Positions 1 through 10,285 are shown, counted from the first letter of the stretch. The stretch is DNA of 64,000 nucleotides from Rouxiella sp. WC2420 (GCF_041200025.1 NZ_CP165628.1:4154001-4218000); one strand, 5' to 3'. The notes: generated from the letters alone by a model not told the origin. Made by a program: numbers and translations.

Positions 1-498
1 CAGGCTGCCGAACTGATGCAAGAGGGTAAGGTTATCGAAGCATTGCCGCTGCTGAAAGACGCCTGGCAAATCAGTAATCAGCGCAGTGATATCGGCCTGA
101 TGCTGGCAGAAGCGCAAATTCTGCTTAACCGCAGTGAAGATGCCGAAGCCGTGCTGGCAACAATTCCTCTGCAAGATCGTGATACCCGTTATCAGGGGCT
201 GATAGCTCAGATCGAGCTGCTAAAACAGGCCGCTGATACCCCCGAAATTCAGCAATTACAGCAGCAGATTGAGCAAGACCCGCAAAATGTTGATCTGGCA
301 GTCCAACTCTCTTTGCAGCTGCATCAGGTTGGTCGCAATGAAGAAGCCCTCGAGTTGCTGCTAGGTCATCTGAAAAAAGACTTGGCTGCAGGCAATGGTG
401 CTGCTCGCAAAACATTGATGGATATCCTGGCCGCATTGGGTACCGGAGATGCGCTGGCTGCTAAATACCGCCGACAGCTTTACTCTTTGCTTTATTAG
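1..498 (+). CDS. ybbN: YbbN/CnoX chaperedoxin, 3' part
   Basis: The reading frame is open from base 1, so the gene starts before the window; 165 C-terminal residues are present. They form helical TPR-like repeats rich in Leu, Ala and Gln, ending in [14 protein letters not shown]. In E. coli this is the C-terminal half of YbbN (CnoX, about 284 residues), whose missing N-terminal half carries a thioredoxin-like domain. The family is known as a holdase that hands clients to GroEL and DnaK. The qmcA-ybbJ pair downstream matches the enterobacterial gene order and supports the call. The N-terminal domain cannot be judged. Confidence 0.88.
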   Translation, partial: QAAELMQEGKVIEALPLLKDAWQISNQRSDIGLMLAEAQILLNRSEDAEAVLATIPLQDRDTRYQGLIAQIELLKQAADTPEIQQLQQQIEQDPQNVDLAVQLSLQLHQVGRNEEALELLLGHLKKDLAAGNGAARKTLMDILAALGTGDALAAKYRRQLYSLLY

Positions 499-637
499 AC
501 TTTTATTTATTAATTAATTAACGGCTTAACTGATTATTTAGTTAAAAAAGGCTTCGTTAAATCCTCGGCGATGCCTGCCTGCAAGCTGAACGGCACTCTC
601 TGCGGAGAAAGGTTTTACACCTGATCCCCCTTTGGCG

Positions 638-676
638 CACGCGGTATTTCACTCTCTTGAGTACCGCGTGTGTTTT
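638..676 (+). terminator. Rho-independent terminator after ybbN
   Basis: A 9-bp perfect stem (CACGCGGTA at 638-646 with TACCGCGTG at 662-670) is followed by TGTTTTCT. It lies in the 341-base gap between ybbN and qmcA. The rest of the gap (about 700-839) should hold the qmcA promoter; I see no other gene there. Confidence 0.6.
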
Positions 677-839
677 CTGCGAGACGTCTCGCGAAATAGT
701 CTCTCCCATCTGCATTATGCTTTTTACTCATCACTCTCCGACTCTAAATATGCGATGATTTAACTGTTGCTATAGCTTGTACGCACAGGGAACGTTTTAT
801 CCGAAATTTCGGTACATCTCATTACAGGAGTTTTTAGCC

Positions 840-1748
840 ATGCTGACTTTTATACCCGTTGTGGTGGTTCTGGCGCTGATTATTGTCTTTGCCGGGGTCA
901 AGATTGTCCCTCAGGGTTTTCAGTGGACGGTTGAACGTTTTGGTCGTTATACCAAGACGCTGATGCCCGGTCTTAATTTGGTTGTGCCGTTCATGGACCG
1001 CGTAGGTAGAAAAATCAATATGATGGAACAGGTTTTAGACATTCCATCTCAGGAAATTATCTCCCGCGACAATGCCAACGTGGCCATCGATGCTGTGTGT
1101 TTTATTCAGGTTATCGACCCTGCGCGGGCTGCGTATGAGGTGAGTAACCTTGAGCAGGCCATCGTCAATCTCACCATGACTAACTTCCGTACCGTACTGG
1201 GTTCAATGGAGTTAGACGAAATGCTTTCGCAGCGTGACAACATCAATGCCCGACTCCTGCATATTGTTGATGCTGCAACCAGCCCGTGGGGGATAAAAAT
1301 CACTCGAATTGAAATCCGCGACGTGCGCCCACCGGCCGAGCTAGTATCAGCCATGAATGCGCAGATGAAAGCCGAGCGCACCAAGCGCGCCGATATTCTC
1401 GAGGCTGAAGGTGTGCGCCAGTCTGCCATCCTGCGTGCCGAAGGCGAGAAGCAGTCTCAAATATTGAAAGCAGAAGGGGAACGTCAGTCAGCATTTTTGC
1501 AGGCAGAAGCGCGCGAACGTAGCGCCGAAGCAGAGGCAAAGGCTACGCAGATGGTTTCAGCCGCCATCGCTGCTGGAGATGTGCGGGCGATCAACTACTT
1601 TGTGGCGCAGAAATATACTGAAGCATTGACGAAAATTGGTTCTGCCAACAACAGTAAAGTGATCATGATGCCGCTCGATGCCACCAGTCTGATGGGCTCA
1701 ATTGGCGGTATTGCCGAATTACTTAAAGAAACCAAAGGCGGAAAATAA
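840..1748 (+). CDS. qmcA: QmcA, SPFH/stomatin-like membrane protein
   Basis: A 302-residue protein of the SPFH/band-7 (stomatin, prohibitin, flotillin) family; E. coli QmcA has 305. Residues 2-22 form one hydrophobic N-terminal segment, followed by the SPFH domain (about 25-180) and an Ala/Glu/Gln coiled coil containing three near-copies of AEGExQSxxL (about 200-230). The open frame reaches back to a TTG at 777, but ATG 840 is chosen because it has CAGGAG eight bases upstream and gives the family length. The family forms large membrane-anchored cages. ybbJ (NfeD family) follows with stop and start sharing one base (TAATG), the classic SPFH-NfeD pairing. Confidence 0.93.
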   Translation: MLTFIPVVVVLALIIVFAGVKIVPQGFQWTVERFGRYTKTLMPGLNLVVPFMDRVGRKINMMEQVLDIPSQEIISRDNANVAIDAVCFIQVIDPARAAYEVSNLEQAIVNLTMTNFRTVLGSMELDEMLSQRDNINARLLHIVDAATSPWGIKITRIEIRDVRPPAELVSAMNAQMKAERTKRADILEAEGVRQSAILRAEGEKQSQILKAEGERQSAFLQAEARERSAEAEAKATQMVSAAIAAGDVRAINYFVAQKYTEALTKIGSANNSKVIMMPLDATSLMGSIGGIAELLKETKGGK

Positions 1749-2218
1749 TGCTGCAGCAGTTGATGGCAAGTCCACATCTGTTTTGGCTGTCACTTGGTGG
1801 CGTGCTTCTGGCTGCCGAATTACTCGGTGCCAGCGGTTACTTGCTGTGGAGCGGCGTGGCGGCGGCGCTGGTTGGCCTTCTGGTCTGGGTTTTGCCTCTG
1901 CCTTGGGAATGGCAAGGCATTGCCTTCGCGGTGCTCACTGTTGTTGCCGCCTTACTGTGGGCGAATTGGCTTAAGCACAAACCAGATAACTCGACTACAA
2001 ATGAAAGCCTGAATCAGCGCGGCAGGCAAATGGTGGGCCTTCATGGTCATTTGCTGGAGCAGCCTGAAAACGGCTATAGCCGAATAAGTATTGGTGATAG
2101 CACCTGGCGCGTCAGTTGTGCCGATAATTTGAATATCGGAGAGGAAGTCGCTGTAACAGGAGTAGAGGGAAATACGTTGCGGGTTGTAGGTTTGAATGCT
2201 CCTTCAAGTATTAATTAA
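1748..2218 (+). CDS. ybbJ: YbbJ, NfeD-like membrane protein
   Basis: A 156-residue protein with three N-terminal hydrophobic segments (about residues 10-75) and a soluble C-terminal beta-rich domain (about 95-150) of the NfeD OB-fold type (MVGLHGHLLE ... EEVAVTGVEGNTLRVVG). E. coli YbbJ is of similar length. The start ATG overlaps the qmcA stop by one base, so translation is probably coupled. NfeD partners are thought to assist their SPFH protein in the membrane; that role is family knowledge, not seen here. Confidence 0.9.
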   Translation: MLQQLMASPHLFWLSLGGVLLAAELLGASGYLLWSGVAAALVGLLVWVLPLPWEWQGIAFAVLTVVAALLWANWLKHKPDNSTTNESLNQRGRQMVGLHGHLLEQPENGYSRISIGDSTWRVSCADNLNIGEEVAVTGVEGNTLRVVGLNAPSSIN

Positions 2219-2344
2219 ATCTTTTAAAATCATTGCATCTAAACTCTTAATTATTTGACACATTGGCTTCCGACCCTTTATAAAGTCCGCAAAAACAGCT
2301 CTGTATAGAAAAGTTAAACGGATTTTATAATAGGAAAAAAAGTC

Positions 2345-5300
2345 ATGCCTGCCTCGTATATTAATAAAAACATGTCCTCTGAAATATTTAACGCCAAAAA
2401 AGAACAAAAATACAATCCTGCAAAAATTGAATATCCTGCTTTAAAATTCAGAACAGATCCCTGGGCACAGGCAATGCTATTACTTTATACTCAAGGTGCA
2501 ATGTGTTTAGATTTCACAAGCAATCATAGAGCAATAAGAAATGACATTAAACCTCCGTCTTCAAATACGTTTAATTTACATAACACCCTGACACTTCTAA
2601 CGGAAAATAAAACTAATGAAATAGTTGGAGCAACGCATAATTTAGCAGGCATTATTCAGGAAACACACGAAGGTTTACTGCAGCATGTTGATAGTACCAT
2701 CGCGTCCTTCGGAAAGTCAGTGAGAAGTGTTGTAGCACATAGTACGGGACCGGCTGCTTTATTTAACGGATCCGAGGCAAAGCCCGTAATGTCGATGAAT
2801 TTTTTTGAGTTACCACATCACCTACTTCCAGCCAGAAAATCTAAAAAGGGTAAAAGTAGAATAACTACAGCCTTACCATCTTCAGAAGTTACGAGACCCT
2901 CTATTGCCACTCCCCTTCCTACTCAAAATACAACCTCCATCATTAATGGTTTTTTTAATTCAGGAAATAATAAAACCAACATTGACCTGGTAGCTAATAA
3001 GGCCATCAACATGGCCGTAAGTAAATTTTCTAAGTCTTTATCTGCCATGGACCACCCTGTGCTTCATCTTGGAACATGGATAAATGAAAGAATTAATAGA
3101 ATCGTTATAGAAGAGGGTGGAGACCACAATTCTATTAACGGCAATTTGGCAATAAAAACTCGACTGCCTGCGAGGAGAATTGATACCTCGATGAATATAT
3201 CAAAAAAAGTTAAAAGCCATACACTAATTGAAATATTAACTAAAGAGTAGCGGCGTGGGACTTATGAGGGTATTAACTTAGAGTTTGAGTGGCCAGAAAA
3301 TACCCCCCCAGCAATGGCAGAGAAATTCAAAAACACGGATATACAAAAGAATATTTTGAGGAACTTAATAATCACCTAAAGCAACCAGAAATAAAAGAAT
3401 ATCTGACAAAATATTTCGATATCGCGTGGAAGGCCAGAGTTTATAATCATATTAGAACAAATAAGCCGATATTTTACTCAAAAGAAATTTCTTATCTTGA
3501 GAATTATTTAGAAAATAAAATAAAACCTCGTGCTGTTTATTGGCAAAACAAAGTCGTTGGAAATTTATTTTTAATCCCAACATCGGAAAAAATAATCACT
3601 ACCTCTTACGATCAACAGATAGAAACAACGGGATTACTCTTTTCTACGACTGACCAGCGTGTTTATAATATTGTAGCTAATGGAAATACTGTTTCTTTTC
3701 TAATTAGAAAAGACTTTGACTCATTTTTAGCCAGTCATTTATCTTTAGAAGATCAAGAAAATCATCAAGCAATGGGCTCATTATTAGAAAAGGTTAAAGT
3801 AAATAGAAAGTTAGTGGTTGAAGCAGGTGACACAGTCAGAAATACTCCGAGACTAACGTTTGGTGCTTCTGAAAGACTCAGTGAATTACATTATAATAAA
3901 TTTATTGAAAACCTTCAGTCCGACATGGATTATTTGGCCTTATCTGACTCGGAAATTTATTGGAACTCAATATTTGAAACCATGGACTCGATTGGCACCT
4001 CAATTGCTATCGCCTCAATTCCATTATCGTTAGGTGGCTCATCTCATTTTGCCGTCGCTAAACTTAGTCATGTGATAACCAGTTTGGCTATTACCTCTGT
4101 CAGTACAATCATTCCTAAATTAATTCAGTCTGCTACAGCCGATCGTCCACAAAAAGCACAAGAATTTCTAGTTGATGCTCTTCTTGCCTTAAGCAGTGAA
4201 GGAATTGGTTGGGCGTTAAGCAAAGTACTAAAGTCATTACCTCAGATAAAAATATCGGATGATATGATCCCCCCTGAGGTTAAAAAAAGAATCAGCAGAT
4301 AAATCAATGAAATTTTAGGGAAGAAGAAACCAACAGTTAATAAACTAGATATAGGTGTAGATATAGACCTGCCCTTTATCGAAAATTATGCTTCTAAACT
4401 ATTGCCTCATGATACTACTCTACTCTTTGAGAGAATCGCAGCCAAAAGGAGAATATCCGAAAGGTTACTAGTAAAACGGACTAGCAAGCTTAAAAAAGCC
4501 AAAGATCAAAAGTTCGCATTAATTAGCAATTCAGAAATAACTAACCAATGGTTTCCCAATTCATTTTATAATATCGGCAGTAATCTATGGGGAAAGACAG
4601 CTTTAAGTCAATGGATAATCAATTGTTCAATGAATGATGACAACTCTTCCCAAACTCTTTTATCCAAATTAGAAACCGACGGCAACTTGCTGATAGATAG
4701 CAATTTAGAGTTTTAGGCACTGACCTTCGCGGGCTGATTATCAATGGCAGTTCAATCACAATAACTCAGTTTAGTGCTCCGGAAGTCAATCATTCTCAAG
4801 CAATATTAACCAGCTCAAATATTAGCTATATTTATCAAGCATTCATTCAAGCCGAAAATGATGCTTTATGGAGCCCTGGATTAGAGACTGCCCGCAATCA
4901 AGAACTTGTGTCCATCAGTGATGGTCATCATCCTTTAATTAAGAAAAACGATTTAGCACCTAATATTGAATTAACGTCCCTTATTAGCGAGTCAAATGGA
5001 TTAATTAGCCGATTTAACCAAGGAATAGTAGGCTCTGAAAGACTAAATAAAGACGAAATCCATATCCCATTGATAATCATTATGGATAGATCTCACCAAA
5101 AGCTTCCAAACGCACGATCAAATATAATTTCACCCGAAGAGATAAAAAGCATAATTGCTCCTAAAGATGTTCTACCTGACGTTGTTTCCCTTATCCAAAA
5201 AAACACTCACTACCCTATTCCCTTCAGCTATTTCCAGTTACCCGAAAATAGCGACACACTCACCTTACGACAGGTGGAGCAGGAATTTAGTGGTGAGCAA

Positions 5301-5482
5301 GAATCTCCAGAAACAGAATTATAGATTTTACAAATCTAGCAATCGAATTGCACCTAAATAAAATTCATGTCTTCAAGATCTTTGGCATCTTTAAAAATCA
5401 TGGATTAACAACTGCAAGAATGCTACACCCCCATAAATCCAACAATTTGGATAAAAAAACATGTGAAATTTTCATTAAATAG
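2345..5482 (+). pseudogene. Decayed AT-rich gene of ~1,040 codons, possibly toxin-like
   Basis: Four apparent ORFs (2345-3250, 3289-4302, 4402-4716, 4908-5324) and a further open stretch to a stop at 5480-5482 read as one protein interrupted five times. There is a TAG at 3248-3250, after which the frame stays open (RRGTYEGINLEFEWPE). A -1 shift falls in the seven-C run 3303-3309; one more C joins PENTPP to SNGREIQKHGY. A TAA lies at 4300-4302, with the frame open on both sides. A -1 shift falls in the four-T run 4711-4714; one more T gives NLEFLGTDLRGL. A further -1 shift lies between about 5291 and 5324, after which DFTNLAIELHLNKIHVFKIF follows. Residues encoded near 4000-4250 are hydrophobic. 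Base composition is far more AT-rich than the neighbours, suggesting transfer. The family is not recognised; the size and a central hydrophobic part recall large secreted toxins, but that is only a guess. Confidence 0.75.
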
Positions 5483-5504
5483 ATCTTAAGCAGCGAAATT
5501 AGCA

Positions 5505-5903
5505 TTACTTTTTGCAGCATCCACTCAAATTATCAATGATTGGGCAAAAGGCTCCCTCATCACCAGGGCAAGAGTCTGCCAGCGCCAGTAATCTCTGGCG
5601 CATATCTGTTAGTTCTTCGATGTGTCTTCCAATTTCAGCCGCTTTTTCTAGCGTTCGCGCTTTTACATCGGCACTGTGTCGCTGCGGATTATTGAATAGC
5701 GCGACCAATTCCTGGCACTCCTCAAGGTTGAAGCCGACCTGGCGAGCCTGACGCAATAAAGTAAGTTCTTCAATTTGCTTAGGTGCATAGCTGCGGTAGC
5801 CATTTTCACTGCGAATGGGGGCTGTCACCAAGCCTTTTTCCTCATAAAAACGAATCGCTTTACTGGTTAAACCGGTTTTTTTTGCCGCATCGCTAATGTT
5901 CAT
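5505..5903 (-). CDS. cueR: CueR, copper-responsive MerR-family activator
   Basis: A 132-residue MerR-family protein. The N-terminal winged helix-turn-helix reads [20 protein letters not shown], followed by a long dimerisation helix. The metal-binding loop near the C-terminus has two Cys eight residues apart ([11 protein letters not shown]), the Cu(I) dithiolate pair of CueR, and a CC pair ends the protein. ATG 5903 has AAGGAG seven bases upstream. It is divergent from copA and shares its control region, whose promoter matches the E. coli copA promoter almost exactly. Confidence 0.95.
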   Translation of the reverse strand: MNISDAAKKTGLTSKAIRFYEEKGLVTAPIRSENGYRSYAPKQIEELTLLRQARQVGFNLEECQELVALFNNPQRHSADVKARTLEKAAEIGRHIEELTDMRQRLLALADSCPGDEGAFCPIIDNLSGCCKK

Positions 5904-5912
5904 TTTCGCTCC

Positions 5913-5943
5913 TTGACCTTCCCCTTGCTGGAAGGTTTATTCT
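5913..5943 (+). promoter_or_regulatory. CueR-controlled copA promoter
   Basis: -35 TTGACC (5913-5918) and -10 TATTCT (5938-5943) are separated by 19 bp, the over-long spacer typical of MerR-family promoters. In the spacer sits the dyad ACCTTCC (5916-5922) / GGAAGGT (5930-5936) with a 7-bp centre, the known CueR operator. It drives copA on copper stress. Confidence 0.93.
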
Positions 5944-6010
5944 ATATCACGAGTAGAAATTGACCATCTTTTGATGTTTAAAAGGGCACAAATTGCCCAG
6001 AGGATCCATT

Positions 6011-6241
6011 ATGACAAACACGACTGTATTGACCCTGGAAGGGTTGTCTTGCGGACACTGCGTGGCTTCAACACGTAAAGCGCTGGAGGCGGTAAGTGGA
6101 GCACAAGTTGTTGAAGTGACAATTGATAAAGCGATCGTGACCGGTAATGTCAGTAACCAGAGTTTACTTGATGCGGTCGAAAACGCGGGATATCACGCCG
6201 AGTTGCTGGCGGATGAATCATCCCCAAAATTGAGCCGCTGA
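6011..6241 (+). CDS. CopZ-like copper chaperone, zero-frame product of copA
   Basis: Seventy-six residues forming one heavy-metal-associated (HMA) domain, with the Cu(I) motif GLSCGHC at residues 11-17. ATG 6011 is chosen over an upstream TTG (5993) because of AGAGGA upstream. The frame ends at TGA 6239-6241, four codons after the slippery heptamer at 6223-6229. It corresponds to the first HMA domain of E. coli CopA, where a truncated frameshift product, CopA(Z), acts as a soluble copper chaperone. Here that product would be the default one. Confidence 0.8.
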   Translation: MTNTTVLTLEGLSCGHCVASTRKALEAVSGAQVVEVTIDKAIVTGNVSNQSLLDAVENAGYHAELLADESSPKLSR

Positions 6242-8562
6242 CTCCATCTGAAATTTCCTTGCCGGAACCTCAGTCAGCGGCAATCCCTAATTTTCCGGCA
6301 TCGGAAGCAGCTAGACCTCCTTCAATGGAAGAAGATAGCGTGCAACTCCTGCTTAGCGGTATGAGCTGCGCCAGCTGTGTCAACAAGGTACAGCGTGCTT
6401 TAGAAGGCGTAAGCGGCGTTAAACGAGCCAGGGTTAATTTGGCTGAACGCAGCGCACTGGTTCAGGGCGCCGACGACGCCCAGGCATTGATAGCCGCTGT
6501 TGAAAAAGCAGGTTACGGCGCAGAAATCATCATTGATGAAACCCTACGCCGAGAACGTCAGCAGCAAACTGCTCGCAGCAGCATGATCCGTTTTAGCTGG
6601 CAGGCGGCATTGGGTCTGGCGGCAGGCATCCCGCTGATGGCATGGGGGTTATTTGGCGGCAACATGATGGTGAACGCCGGTAACCAAACAGGCTGGCTTA
6701 TCGTTGGCATTTTGACACTGGTGATTATGATCGTCGCTGGCGGTCATTTTTATCGCAGCGCCTGGAAAAGCCTGAAGCACGGCAGCGCCAACATGGACAC
6801 GCTGGTTTCTCTGGGCACTGGCGCGGCATGGATCTTTTCATTTCTTGTCTCGTTATGGCCAGACGCGTTCCCGATGCAGGCGCGGCACTTATATTTTGAA
6901 GCTAGTGTAATGATTATTGGCCTCATCAACCTTGGTCACGCACTTGAGCAACGCGGACGTCAGCGATCTTCCAGGGCGCTTGAGCGTTTACTGGACCTAA
7001 CCCCGCCCACGGCGCGCATTATCACTGAGCAGGGAGAGCAGACTGTGTCTCTGGCCGAGGTAAAACAGGGCATGCTTCTGCGCCTCACAACTGGAGATCG
7101 GGTGCCGGTCGATGGTGAAATTCATCAGGGTGAAGCCTGGATGGATGAGGCGATGCTGACGGGTGAGCCCATTGCACAATACCGTACTCGAGGCGAAAAA
7201 ATTAGCGCCGGTACACAAGTCAAAGACGGCAGCGTGCAGTTTACTGCGATGGCAATTGGCGGTCAGACTCAACTGTCGCGCATTATCAAGCTGGTGCGCG
7301 AAGCACAAAGCAGTAAACCCGAAATAGGTAAATTGGCAGACAGAATCTCGGCAGTGTTCGTCCCGGCAGTCGTGCTGATTGCCCTATTTAGTGGCGCTAT
7401 CTGGTATTTTTTTGGGCCACAACCTCAGCTTATGTACACGCTGGTCATCGTGACTACGGTATTAATTATCGCCTGCCCTTGTGCGCTGGGGCTAGCCACG
7501 CCGATGTCTATAACCGCAGGTGTCGGTAGAGCCGCAGAATTTGGCGTTTTGGTTAAAGATGCCGATGCACTGCAAAGGGCCAGCACGCTGACCACTCTGG
7601 TGTTTGATAAAACTGGAACATTGACTGAGGGTAAACCGCAGGTCGTTGACATTAAACTGTTTAATCAAACCGATGTAAATCAGGCCTTAAGCTGGGCTGC
7701 TTCACTGGAACAAGGTTCTCATCATCCGCTGGCACAGGCAATATCCGAGAAAGCTGCCGGGCTGCCAACAGTCAATGTTGAAAACTTCCGCACGCTTGGC
7801 GGTCTTGGCGTCAGCGGAAATACTGATACAACCACGCTATTGTTGGGTAATCGCGATTTGCTTGAGCAACAGCAGGTGGACTGTACTGAGGTCGATACGC
7901 TGCTCGCCAGGCAATCAGCGGAAGGCTTCACTCCCGTGTTATTGGCGGCTAATGGCAAAATAGTCGCGCTTTTTTCAATCCGCGATTCGCTGCGCGAAGA
8001 CAGTATCGAGGCACTACAGAGGCTGCATCAGCAAGGTTTCAAGCTGGTTATGTTAACGGGTGATAATCCGGTCACGGCGAATGCGATAGCGAAACTGGCG
8101 GGTATTGGTGACGTAATAGCCGGTGTGCGACCTGATGGAAAAGCCGAAGCGATTAAAGCCTTGCAGGCACGGGGCGAGAAGGTGGCAATGATTGGAGATG
8201 GTATCAACGATGCCCCTGCGCTAGCTCAGTCCGACGTGGGGATTGCCATGGGCGGCGGCAGCGATGTAGCGATTGAAACCGCTGCGATTACCCTGATGCG
8301 CCCTAGCCTGCACGGCGTTGCCGACGCGCTGGCTTTGTCAAAAGGCACACTGCGTAATATGAAACAGAACCTGCTCGGCGCATTTATCTATAACATCATC
8401 GGCATTCCCATTGCTGCCGGAGTACTGTTCCCGCTGACAGGAACATTACTGAGCCCTATTGTCGCCGGAGCAGCTATGGCGCTGTCTTCAATTACCGTTG
8501 TCGCTAACGCTAACCGCCTGCTGCATTTCAAACCAGGAAATGTCTCGGCAGTTAAAAAGTAA
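6011..8562 (+). CDS. copA: CopA, Cu(I)-exporting P1B-type ATPase (read via -1 frameshift)
   Basis: The pump is open in the -1 frame from 6217 to 8562. Joining the frames at CCA-AAA (6224-6229) gives about 850 residues; E. coli CopA has 834. Domains: HMA1 (GLSCGHC, residues 11-17); an acidic, Pro-rich linker; HMA2 (GMSCASC); paired transmembrane helices; the actuator TGEP; the transport-site motif CPC in [13 protein letters not shown]; the phosphorylation site [13 protein letters not shown] in GSHHPLAQA; and the hinge [10 protein letters not shown]. Everything after 6217 is intact. Either a real -1 frameshift makes the pump, or one A of a five-A run was lost in the genome or the assembly. The signals at the site favour a functional frameshift. 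Confidence 0.88.
6223..6300 (+). promoter_or_regulatory. Programmed -1 frameshift signal in copA
   Basis: Slippery heptamer CCCAAAA (6223-6229), read C-CCA-AAA in the zero frame. Four bases later begins a perfect 10-bp stem, GCCGCTGACT (6234-6243) with AGTCAGCGGC (6272-6281). The loop contains TGCCGGAA (6260-6267), which can pair over 8 bp with TTCCGGCA (6293-6300), giving an H-type pseudoknot. After slippage the ribosome reads CCC-AAA-ATT-GAG and continues through the pump. In E. coli copA a comparable site directs -1 slippage to a stop, so the frame roles are exchanged here. Confidence 0.8.
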
Positions 8563-8658
8563 TTGATAACAAATAAATAGCCCTTCAAGAGTTTTACCCC
8601 TGTTACCAATTGCTGGTTGGCGCTAGCATGAAAAGCAATTGGAACAGGGAGACCACAC

Positions 8659-9468
8659 ATGATACGGGATCTATTAATTCAAGTAGCTCGCTGGACCGGC
8701 CTGCTATCCCCCACGCAATATTCTTATCCGGCGATTGATATCGCGCTTTCCGGTGGACGCAATTTCCATCTGGTAGGCAGTATCCATATGGGCACGCAAA
8801 ATATGGCCCCCCTACCTCGTCAATTGACCCGTAAAGTTACTCAAGCGGATGCGCTGATTGTTGAGGCAGATATCAGCAGCAGTGAATCTCCTTTTGGAGA
8901 ACCTGAGGATTTAGCGCCGTTAAGTGAGCGTATCGATGAACAGCAGTATCGGGAAATCGAGCAATTATGCGAAGAACTCGGCACCCCTCTTTGGTCGTTA
9001 AGCCGTTTACCCTGCTGGCAGATTGCCCTGATGCTACAGGCCACGCAGGCTCAACGCCTGGGGCTGCGTGGGGAATATGGCATTGATTTTCAACTGCTGA
9101 ATTGGGCCAAAGCGCAGGATAAGAAAGTCATTGAGTTAGAAGGGGCAGATCAACAGCTCGAATTGCTAAAACAATTGCCTGAAGATGGGCGCAGCCTGCT
9201 TGATGACACCCTGACCCACTGGCACACTAATGCAAGATTATTACAAACCATGATCAGCTGGTGGCTCGACAGTCGCCCATCGGTTGGAATTGACCAGTTG
9301 CCCTCAACTTTTGGCAACGCGCTGTATGATGTGCTGATGCATCAGCGTAATCAACGCTGGAAGCAGCAGCTAGAGAACATGCCTGCTGGGAATTATGTTG
9401 TAGCCGTAGGCGCTTTACATCTTTATGGTGAAGGGAACCTCCCTAACCTATTAAATAATAAAAATTAA
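8659..9468 (+). CDS. ybaP: YbaP, TraB/GumN-family protein
   Basis: A 269-residue protein (E. coli YbaP 264). The two family-diagnostic segments are present: FHLVGSIHMGTQNM near the N-terminus (about residues 35-48) and AVGALHLYGEGNL near the C-terminus, the GxxH pair of the TraB/PrgY/GumN superfamily. Some members are thought to be metalloproteases, but the E. coli protein has no firm function. ATG 8659 follows CAGGGAGA. It sits between copA and chiX as in E. coli. Confidence 0.88.
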   Translation: MIRDLLIQVARWTGLLSPTQYSYPAIDIALSGGRNFHLVGSIHMGTQNMAPLPRQLTRKVTQADALIVEADISSSESPFGEPEDLAPLSERIDEQQYREIEQLCEELGTPLWSLSRLPCWQIALMLQATQAQRLGLRGEYGIDFQLLNWAKAQDKKVIELEGADQQLELLKQLPEDGRSLLDDTLTHWHTNARLLQTMISWWLDSRPSVGIDQLPSTFGNALYDVLMHQRNQRWKQQLENMPAGNYVVAVGALHLYGEGNLPNLLNNKN

Positions 9469-9492
9469 ACCATCCCCCCTCTTTAATTTAGT

Positions 9493-9590
9493 AAAAAAAA
9501 TGGCCAATATTTCTATTGGCCAGTCAAAGAGGAATTTCATTTTTATTAATTATCGCGGCAGCATGGAGTTCTTGAGGAATCCATGCCGGC
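9493..9590 (-). ncRNA. chiX: ChiX (MicM/SroB) small regulatory RNA
   Basis: Read on the minus strand, the 3' part is ATGAAATTCCTCTTTGAC followed by a terminator, TGGCCAATA / TATTGGCCA (9501-9522) plus eight T. This is nearly identical to E. coli ChiX, which also lies between ybaP and ybaK. The 5' part differs but keeps a hairpin, with GCATGGA and TCCATGC arms at 9561-9586. ChiX is an Hfq-dependent RNA that silences chitoporin and chitobiose genes. The 5' end (about 9590) is inferred from the promoter. Confidence 0.88.
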
Positions 9591-9596
9591 GCGCGT

Positions 9597-9625
9597 AGGT
9601 TAGCAACGAGTGTGGCGTCTGGCAA
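9597..9625 (-). promoter_or_regulatory. chiX promoter (sigma-70 type)
   Basis: On the minus strand, -35 TTGCCA (9620-9625) and -10 TAACCT (9597-9602) have exactly 17 bp between them. Transcription would start near 9590, just before the 5' hairpin of ChiX. Confidence 0.55.
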
Positions 9626-9767
9626 CTCTCAATCTGATTAAATTTCGCACTACACGAGCAAGTTTCATACTTTGTTCTTATGTTTCAAAACATTGTGCCA
9701 CGTGATTATTTTTTGGCTTCTCAGGATAGTTCGCCTATAGAGCCGACTTCATTAAATGGAAATGAAA

Positions 9768-10247
9768 ATGACGCCTGCCGTTAAGCTTTTAGAAAAAAAT
9801 AAGATCAAGTTTACCCTTCACCCCTATGAACACAGCAGCGATGAAACAAATTTCGGTGATGAAGCGGTAAAAAAACTGGGGCTGGATGCTGCGCAAGTCT
9901 ATAAAACACTCCTGGTTGCCCTTAATGGCGAAGCCAAAAATCTTGCCGTTGCCGTGACACCGGTTGCAACTCAACTCGATCTTAAAAAAGTAGCCAAAGC
10001 GCTGGGAGCCAAGAAAGCTGATATGGCCGATCCTCAGCTGGCGCAGCGCGTGACGGGTTATCTGGTTGGTGGTATCAGTCCGTTAGGCCAGAAGAAACTG
10101 CTGCCGACAGTTATCGATAGTTCAGCCGAGCAATTTGCGACTATTTTTGTCTCGGGTGGCAAACGTGGGCTCGATCTCGAGCTGGAGGCCGGCGATCTCA
10201 GCCGCTTACTCAATGGTCGCTTTGCGGATATAGCAAAACGCGATTAA
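9768..10247 (+). CDS. ybaK: YbaK, Cys-tRNA(Pro)/Cys-tRNA(Cys) deacylase
   Basis: A 159-residue protein, the same length as E. coli YbaK and colinear throughout ([13 protein letters not shown]..., [44 protein letters not shown]). It removes cysteine wrongly attached to tRNA-Pro. The open frame starts 12 bases earlier at 9756 (MEMK-), but ATG 9768 matches the family start. The conserved Lys in QVYKTLL (about residue 46) is the expected catalytic residue. Confidence 0.93.
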   Translation: MTPAVKLLEKNKIKFTLHPYEHSSDETNFGDEAVKKLGLDAAQVYKTLLVALNGEAKNLAVAVTPVATQLDLKKVAKALGAKKADMADPQLAQRVTGYLVGGISPLGQKKLLPTVIDSSAEQFATIFVSGGKRGLDLELEAGDLSRLLNGRFADIAKRD

Positions 10248-10285
10248 ATCTGCCCTCTCCTCTTACCTAAACGAAAATAAAAATT

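Noticed and set aside
777-840. Upstream TTG start for qmcA
   Set aside because: The extension adds a non-conserved stretch before the membrane helix; ATG 840 has a proper ribosome-binding site and gives the family length.
2345-5482. Assembly errors as the sole cause of the broken frame
   Set aside because: Besides the -1 shifts there are two in-frame nonsense codons, and the roughly 50 surrounding housekeeping genes are free of such errors, so real decay is more likely.
6011-8562. copA as a simple frameshifted pseudogene
   Set aside because: The frame change falls exactly on a slippery heptamer followed by a stem and pseudoknot, and everything on both sides is intact. A one-base assembly error remains possible and is stated in the finding.
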